Below are positions 25,622 through 29,992 of a stretch of DNA of 29,992 bases, in pieces (position 1 is the first letter of the stretch; the number at the start of each line of letters is the position of its first letter). This stretch comes from Solirubrobacteraceae bacterium (GTDB lineage: Bacteria > Actinomycetota > Thermoleophilia > Solirubrobacterales > Solirubrobacteraceae), in NCBI GenBank assembly GCA_025928415.1, contig JAICJK010000001.1, positions 1 to 29,992 of the forward strand, read 5' to 3'. The position numbers and the translations under genes were made by a program. A model generated the notes under the pieces. That model was not told where the DNA came from, ran no database searches, and saw only the letters and a program-made list of their open reading frames with translations.

Positions 25622-26062
25622 TCAGATCCCCCGCACGATGTTGGTCCAGGTGCCGACGGCCACGGTGTCGCCGTCCTGGTTGGTGGACGCGGACTCGAAG
25701 ACGTAGAAGCCCTTGCCGGCGCGCTCCTCGATCGACACGACCGAGACGGTCGTGCTGATCTCGTCGCCGGCGACCACGAGCGGGCCCCACTTGAACTCCT
25801 GGCCCCCGTGGACCATCAGCGAGAAGTCGAGGCCGACTTCCGGGTCGAAGAGCGCCGGCCCCATCGCCGGGCCGCTGTAGACGACGGCGAACATCGGCGG
25901 CGCGACGACGTCGGCATAGCCCGCCCTGCGGGCGGCCGCCACGTCGAGGTGCAGCGGCTCGGTCTCGCCCACGGCCAGGGCGTACTCGCGGATCTTCTCG
26001 CGGCCGACGGCGTAGACCAGCGGGTCGTAGCGCTTGCCGACCGCCTCGGTGGAGAGGGGCAT
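25622..26062 (-). CDS. hadA: MaoC N-terminal-type dehydratase subunit, HadA-like
   Basis: A 146-residue hot-dog-fold protein of the FAS1-type/HadA group. Typical marks are the N-terminal VGKRYDPLVYAVGREKIREYALAVGET, the EPLHLD stretch in place of the catalytic NPIH motif, VVAPPMFAVVY and the C-terminal QDGDTVAVGTWTNIVRG. In HadAB the HadA chain shapes the acyl pocket and HadB provides catalysis; the missing Asp in this chain fits that division. ATG at 26062 has a TAGGCT hexamer seven bases upstream and no strong ribosome-binding site. The gene follows the SDR gene after 36 bases. Confidence 0.83.
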   Translation of the reverse strand: MPLSTEAVGKRYDPLVYAVGREKIREYALAVGETEPLHLDVAAARRAGYADVVAPPMFAVVYSGPAMGPALFDPEVGLDFSLMVHGGQEFKWGPLVVAGDEISTTVSVVSIEERAGKGFYVFESASTNQDGDTVAVGTWTNIVRGI

Positions 26063-26069
26063 GGCGCGC

Positions 26070-26075
26070 AGCCTA
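26070..26075 (-). promoter_or_regulatory. -10-like TAGGCT before hadA-like start
   Basis: TAGGCT fits the actinobacterial TANNNT -10 pattern and ends seven bases before the ATG, the same spacing seen at hisIE and hrcA. No -35 is evident. It could give a leaderless transcript for the two dehydratase subunits in addition to read-through from the SDR gene. Confidence 0.3.
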
Positions 26076-26098
26076 TGGCGTCACCCGCGCGCGCGACG

Positions 26099-26878
26099 TC
26101 AGACGATGATCGCGACCGCGCCGCCGTCGGCCGACCACGCGGCGCCCGTCACGGTCGAGGCGCGGGCCGAGCACAGGAAGACGACGACGTCGGCGATCTC
26201 CCCCGGCCGCGCGAAGCGCCCGAGCGGCACCTTGGCCTCCTGGATGGCGATCGCCTCCTCGCGCGACACGCCGCGCGCGGCGGCGGTCTGCTCGGCCAGG
26301 CCGCCCGCCGCCATCCACAGCGGCGAGGCGACCGGGCCGGGCGCGACCGCGTTGACCAGCACGCCCTCGGCGGCCCACGCGTCGGCGAACAGCCGCGAGA
26401 GGGAGAGCTGGGCGGCCTTGGTGACGCTGTACGCCGCGTTGGTCTGCGAGGGGCGCTTGCCCGCGCTGGAGGTGACGTTGACGATGCGCCCGCCGCCGCG
26501 GGCGGCCATGCGCGGGGCCGCCGCGCGCATCAGCCGCATCGGGCCGAGGACGTGCAGCTCGAACTGGCCGTGCCAGTCCTCGTCGGTGAGATCGTCCAGG
26601 GCGCGCGCGTAGGAGGTGCCCGCGTTGTTGACCAGCACGCCGATGCCGCCGAGCGCCTCGGCGCGCGCGACGATCCGCTCGGCGTCCTCGGGCACGGTGA
26701 CGTCGGCTGCGAGCGCCTCGCCGCCGACCTGCGCGGCGGCCGCCCCGAGCGTCTCGGCGTCGCGGCCGACGAGCAGCACGCGCGCGCCCTCGGCGGCGAG
26801 CCGGCGCGCGGTCTCCAGCCCGATGCCGCTGCTCGCGCCGGTGACGACGCACACCGTGCCGGTCAGCTCGAGATCCAT
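26099..26878 (-). CDS. Short-chain dehydrogenase/reductase
   Basis: A 259-residue NAD(P)-dependent classical SDR. It has the cofactor motif TGASSGIG, the NNAG motif, the active-site Ser in VNVTSSAGKRP, and YSVTK carrying the catalytic Tyr and Lys. The C-terminal GRFARPGEIADVVVFLCS and TGAAWSADGG match FabG-like 3-oxoacyl reductases, but many SDRs share these. The start is ATG at 26878; the larger open frame upstream crosses into the divergent gene. With the HadA/HadB-like genes it would supply reduction and dehydration of a 3-oxoacyl chain; that pathway link is inference from neighbourhood. Confidence 0.88.
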   Translation of the reverse strand: MDLELTGTVCVVTGASSGIGLETARRLAAEGARVLLVGRDAETLGAAAAQVGGEALAADVTVPEDAERIVARAEALGGIGVLVNNAGTSYARALDDLTDEDWHGQFELHVLGPMRLMRAAAPRMAARGGGRIVNVTSSAGKRPSQTNAAYSVTKAAQLSLSRLFADAWAAEGVLVNAVAPGPVASPLWMAAGGLAEQTAAARGVSREEAIAIQEAKVPLGRFARPGEIADVVVFLCSARASTVTGAAWSADGGAVAIIV

Positions 26879-27005
26879 CCCCGCATCGTCCCAGGCCGCT
26901 CGGGCCGCGGCCCGGCCGCGCGCTGGGCGCGTTGCGCCACATCCCGGAGGACCGATGCCGTACGATCGGGGCTCTGAACGCCCTGCACCCGTTCTCGAGG
27001 ACTCC

Positions 27006-27422
27006 ATGACCGCTGCGAAGACCCTGCTCGCCGTCCCGTCCGCCGTCGCGGCGCTCGCGCTCGTGGGACCGAGCCCGGCCCTGGCGATCACCGGCTACGC
27101 CGGGGCGCCCACCGCGGTCGCGGCGCAGTACCCGGCCTCGGCCAACTCGCAGACGCCGGGCTCGCAGGCGCCGTCGCTGTCGCCCAAGCCGAACACGCCC
27201 GTCTCGTCGAACTCCCAGACGCCGGGCTCCTCCCCCAGCCAGTCGGGGGCGCCGAACGGCAACGGCAACGGGGGTCCGGCCCAGCCGGCGCGCCAGATCG
27301 TCGCGAGCGCGAGCCCCGTCGGCACGCTGCCGTTCACCGGCTACGCGGCGATCGCCGCGATCGCGGCCGGCCTCGCGCTCCTGCTCGGCGGCCTCGCCGT
27401 GCGGCGCGTCGGCCGCGCCTAG
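27006..27422 (+). CDS. Small LPFTG cell-wall-anchored surface protein
   Basis: A 138-residue exported protein. Residues 1-27 are a signal peptide ending at PALA. Residues 28-105 are low-complexity, rich in Ser, Pro, Gln, Asn, Gly and Ala, with NSQTPGS repeated at 47-53 and 69-75 and a GNGNGG run. The C-terminus is a full sortase sorting signal: LPFTG at 108-112, a hydrophobic stretch of about 20 residues and the basic tail RRVGRA. It has no domain that I recognise, so it is likely a stalk or spacer exposed on the wall. No sortase gene is in the window. ATG 27006 follows GAGG by five bases; an ATG 17 codons upstream in frame is less likely. TACGAT at 26961-26966 may be its -10. Confidence 0.8.
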   Translation: MTAAKTLLAVPSAVAALALVGPSPALAITGYAGAPTAVAAQYPASANSQTPGSQAPSLSPKPNTPVSSNSQTPGSSPSQSGAPNGNGNGGPAQPARQIVASASPVGTLPFTGYAAIAAIAAGLALLLGGLAVRRVGRA

Positions 27423-27440
27423 CTTCCCCGGCGAAGGCGG

Positions 27441-27470
27441 ACCGCGCCGCGCGCGGGCCCGGGGCGCGGT
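27441..27470. terminator. Shared hairpin between convergent genes
   Basis: ACCGCGCC (27441-27448) and GGCGCGGT (27463-27470) form a perfect 8-bp stem with a 14-base GC loop. It fills most of the 50-bp gap between the LPFTG gene and the convergent sugar-transferase gene, so it can serve both as a hairpin-type terminator. No T-run is present on either strand. Confidence 0.5.
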
Positions 27471-27472
27471 GC

Positions 27473-29737
27473 CTACTGCCCGCGGCGACCGCACACGTGG
27501 GCGACCGTGCGCAGCAGGATCTTCACGTCGGTCCACAGCGACCAGTTGGTCACGTAGAGGTAGTCGATCGCGACCATCTCGCGCAGCGGCGGGCGCATCG
27601 GGCCGCTGATCTGCCACTGCCCGGTCATCCCCGGCGTCAGGCGCAGGCGGTCGCGGTCCCAGCCCATGATCCGCTCGTCCTCCTCGGCGATCAGCGGGCG
27701 GGGCCCCACGAGCGACATGTCGCCGCGCAGCACGTTGACGAGCTGCGGCAGCTCGTCCAGGTTGGCCCGGCGCAGGATGCGGCCGACCGCCGTGACCCGC
27801 GGGTCCTCGGGCAGCTTGAACAGCTCGCCGGCAGCCACCGCCTCCGCGAGCTCCGCCTTCATCTCGTCGGCTCCGTCCACCATCGTCCGGAACTTGAGCA
27901 TCTCGAACGGCTCGCCGTCGCGGCCGATCCGGGGCTGGCGGAAGAGGACCGGCCCGGGCGAGCCGAGGCGGATCGCCAGTGCGATCCCGGCGAACACGGG
28001 CGCCATCACGAGCAGCCCCAGCGCCGAGCCCGTGAAGTCGAACGCACGCTTGGCGCGCCGCGTCGAGCGCCGCATGCCGTCGGTCCTGACGGCCATCAGC
28101 GTCATGCCGCCCACCGTCTCGAAGCGGGTCGTCGAGCCGAGCACGGCGCCCATCCCCGGCAGGACGCTCACGGTCAGCCCGAGCGCGCGGGCCTCGCGCA
28201 GCAGGTCGATGCTCTCCCGGGCCTCGGCGGTCTTCGAGGACACCACGAGCCGGTTGATGTCGTGGGCGACGACGAGCCGCTGGAGCATGCGGCCGGTGGG
28301 CGCGGACGCCCGCTCCTGCTCGGCGGTGAGCTCGGGCAGCGCGACCTGGGCCACGACCGTCGCCGGGACGTTGTGGCCGTCGAGCTTGCCCCGCAGCGCG
28401 TGGGCGTCCAGGTCGTCGCCGAGCAGCAGGCAGCGCTCCAGCGGGCCCAACCGGCGCACCACGGCGCGCGCGACGCCGCGGAGGACCACGAGCCCGCCGA
28501 GCAGCGCGCCGAGGAACACCGCGGGCACGCCCGCGCCGAGCCGAGCGCCGGCGAGGACGGCGACCCACCATCCCACGAGCGACACGCCGGCCGAGAGCTG
28601 GAGCAGGGCGGGCGCCTCGTCCAGCGTGGTCTTGCGGAGCCGGACGCCGTCGTCGCCGTTCAGGCCCATGATCCGGGCGAGCACGAGCACGAGCGCGACC
28701 GCGGCGAACGCGGCGCCGCCCAGCTCGCCGCCGGCGGCCGCCTGCGCCGCGGCGACGGCCACGACCGCCGCACAGGCATCGGCGACGCCGAGCGCGAAAC
28801 GCGAGCGCCGGCGCCGGGAGCGCGCGCTGCGCGTCGGCTCCGCGGTGAGGGCCCCCGGCGCCTCGTTGCCGCGGCGGCGCAACGCGGACGCCGAGACGGG
28901 GGCCGCGCCGTTCGCGGCCCCGTCGAGGGTCGCGGCGCCCCAGGCGTCGAAGCGACGGCGGAAGCGCTCGCGCACGAGGGTGCCCACGATGCGGGCGCTG
29001 TCGGGCGCGGCCGCCTCCCGCGCCCCGTCCGGCGGCGGGCACGGCACCTCGGTGACCCGCAGGCCGGCGCGGGCGGCCCGCAGGTTGAGCAGCGTCTCGA
29101 GGTCCGTGGTCGCCCCGGCGAGGTCCAGCCGGGGCAGGCAGTAGCTCCAGAACGCCACGGAGCCGTTGGAGACGTCGCTGTAGCTGGTCCCGTAGAGGAC
29201 GTTGACCAGGCCGCTGAGCGCACGATCGGCCATGCGGCCGGCGGCCCCCACGCCGGTCGCGGCGGCGCCGGGGAGGAAGCGCGAGCCCTTCGCGTAGTCG
29301 GCGCCCTCCTGCAGCGCCCGCACGAGCGCCGGGATCTGCGCCGGATCCGTCGACCCGTCGGCGGCGAAGACCACCACGATGTCCCCGGCCGCGGCCTCCA
29401 GGCCCGCGGCCAGCGCCTCCGCGGGCTCCAGCAGGTGCGCGCGGACGACCACGGCGTCGGAGCGCAGCTCGCGCGCCCGCTCGACGACGGACGCCACCGG
29501 GACCGCATCGACGAGCACCACCTCGTACAGGTCCTCGGGCAGCCGCTCCAGGATGTGCCGCAGGTCGAGCGCCGCGTGCAGGACCGGCACCACCAGGCTG
29601 ACCCGCGGCTCCGCCGCGACGCGGTCGGCGGCCCGCTCGAACCGGGCGGCGCGGCCGGGCCCGTCGATCCGGCCGCCACGGGTGGCGGACCGTTCGTCGA
29701 GCGTCGTTCGTGTCCTGGTGGACAAGTCGGGGTTCAT
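27473..29737 (-). CDS. Fusion of GT2-like glycosyltransferase and polyprenyl-phosphate sugar-phosphate transferase
   Basis: A 754-residue membrane protein. Residues 45-235 resemble a GT-A glycosyltransferase family 2 domain (VSLVVPVLHAALDLRHIL, then VVVFAADGSTDPAQIPALVR, FLPGAAATGVG, DVSNGSVAFW). Its two acidic motifs are unusual: VDAVPVA replaces the common DDGS, and AADGSTD stands where DADLQ is usual. After a linker, membrane segments lie at about 315-335, 340-357, 381-400 and 403-425, then a CoA-binding-like domain, and the C-terminal PF02397 sugar transferase from about 560: KRAFDFTGSALGLLVMAP, FRQPRIGRDGEPFEMLKFRTM-type core and RRANLDELPQLVNVLRGDMS with the Asp-Glu pair 661-662. That domain loads the first sugar phosphate onto undecaprenyl phosphate for surface polysaccharide. 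ATG 29737 abuts GGAAGG, so the start is not certain. Confidence 0.88.
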   Translation of the reverse strand: MNPDLSTRTRTTLDERSATRGGRIDGPGRAARFERAADRVAAEPRVSLVVPVLHAALDLRHILERLPEDLYEVVLVDAVPVASVVERARELRSDAVVVRAHLLEPAEALAAGLEAAAGDIVVVFAADGSTDPAQIPALVRALQEGADYAKGSRFLPGAAATGVGAAGRMADRALSGLVNVLYGTSYSDVSNGSVAFWSYCLPRLDLAGATTDLETLLNLRAARAGLRVTEVPCPPPDGAREAAAPDSARIVGTLVRERFRRRFDAWGAATLDGAANGAAPVSASALRRRGNEAPGALTAEPTRSARSRRRRSRFALGVADACAAVVAVAAAQAAAGGELGGAAFAAVALVLVLARIMGLNGDDGVRLRKTTLDEAPALLQLSAGVSLVGWWVAVLAGARLGAGVPAVFLGALLGGLVVLRGVARAVVRRLGPLERCLLLGDDLDAHALRGKLDGHNVPATVVAQVALPELTAEQERASAPTGRMLQRLVVAHDINRLVVSSKTAEARESIDLLREARALGLTVSVLPGMGAVLGSTTRFETVGGMTLMAVRTDGMRRSTRRAKRAFDFTGSALGLLVMAPVFAGIALAIRLGSPGPVLFRQPRIGRDGEPFEMLKFRTMVDGADEMKAELAEAVAAGELFKLPEDPRVTAVGRILRRANLDELPQLVNVLRGDMSLVGPRPLIAEEDERIMGWDRDRLRLTPGMTGQWQISGPMRPPLREMVAIDYLYVTNWSLWTDVKILLRTVAHVCGRRGQ

Positions 29738-29992
29738 CCTTCCGACGTCGCTTGCAGGCGGTGGGGCAGCATGAGGGCGCCGTCGTCATGACGGCGCCTG
29801 TTCTGAGCGGGCATCATACGGAGGCCCAACTGCTCCGTTCATCGCATCGTCCACGAATCGGCGCCGCGACTCAAGCGCTCGCGGCCGATCCTCCCCGGAC
29901 GGCGAGGACGGCTGGACGGACGCGCTCCCGCGGCTCGGGCGTCCGCGGCGACCCGGCCGTCAGCGGCGCGTGCGGCGCTGCGCGGCGCCCAG
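29738..29992 (-). promoter_or_regulatory. Leader and promoter region of the sugar-transferase fusion
   Basis: TATGAT on the minus strand (29813-29818) is a good -10 box; the -35 is poor. Transcription would start near 29806 and give a leader of about 70 bases containing the hairpin GGCGCCGTC (29776-29784) / GACGGCGCC (29790-29798). Beyond about 29850 I see no gene that I can support; one frame ending at 29960 could be the tail of a minus-strand gene outside the window, but ten codons are too few to tell. Confidence 0.4.

Noticed and set aside
29850..29992. C-terminal tail of a minus-strand gene ending at 29960
   Set aside because: Only about ten codons would lie inside the window, and two other frames are equally open.

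Overview
The window is very GC-rich DNA (roughly three quarters G+C, codon third positions almost all G or C) from a free-living actinobacterium. The gene set fits the class Thermoleophilia, order Solirubrobacterales (Conexibacter/Patulibacter/Solirubrobacter type): an actinobacterial-type PfkA, a membrane HD-GYP protein, a sortase-type LPFTG protein, dense co-directional operons and many GTG/TTG starts. This placement is inference from protein style, not from a marker gene. No rRNA, tRNA, CRISPR array, intact insertion sequence, phage gene or toxin/defence locus was recognised.

Bases 1-13029 (all minus strand, so read from high to low coordinates): crtB-like prenyl synthase and a geranylgeranyl-reductase-like flavoprotein, a PAS-PAS-GGDEF-EAL c-di-GMP protein, then hisIE, trpE and trpG, a complete branched-chain amino-acid ABC transporter (livJ-H-M-G-F) with a small membrane protein behind livF, and finally the start of trpD. 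The transporter block therefore sits inside a tryptophan operon. A 166-nt fold-back element separates the liv block from trpD. The reductase gene carries three in-frame 30-bp palindromic repeats.

Bases 13066-15322 (plus strand): an ArsA/GET3-like ATPase whose P-loop lysine is arginine, and an MFS transporter. Bases 15323-15794 are a gene-poor convergent gap with strong hairpins and a patch of lower GC. Bases 15795-19981 (minus): yqeY-phoH-ybeY-era, a newly noticed 37-codon basic ORF coupled by GTGA overlaps on both sides, and an HD-GYP membrane protein. Bases 20071-21108 (plus): a secreted NlpC/P60 peptidase. Bases 21130-26878 (minus): an SDR and two MaoC-type dehydratase subunits (HadA/HadB-like), then hrcA-dnaJ-prmA-pfkA. 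Bases 27006-27422 (plus): an LPFTG surface protein. Bases 27473-29737 (minus): a fusion of a GT2-like glycosyltransferase to a polyprenyl-phosphate sugar-phosphate transferase, likely an initiating enzyme for a surface polysaccharide.

Neighbouring genes are tightly packed. ATGA, GTGA or TGATG stop/start overlaps join livF/small membrane protein, livM/livG, livH/livM, trpE/trpG, crtB/reductase, yqeY/phoH, ybeY/era, era/37-aa ORF, 37-aa ORF/HD-GYP and hrcA/dnaJ, which indicates translational coupling. Several operon-internal or first genes lack a Shine-Dalgarno sequence and instead have a -10-like TANNNT hexamer seven bases before the start codon, which suggests leaderless transcripts. The most unusual items are the fold-back element at 403-568, the in-frame palindromic repeats at 11936-12025, the hidden 37-aa ORF at 17198-17311 and the GT2-sugar transferase fusion.
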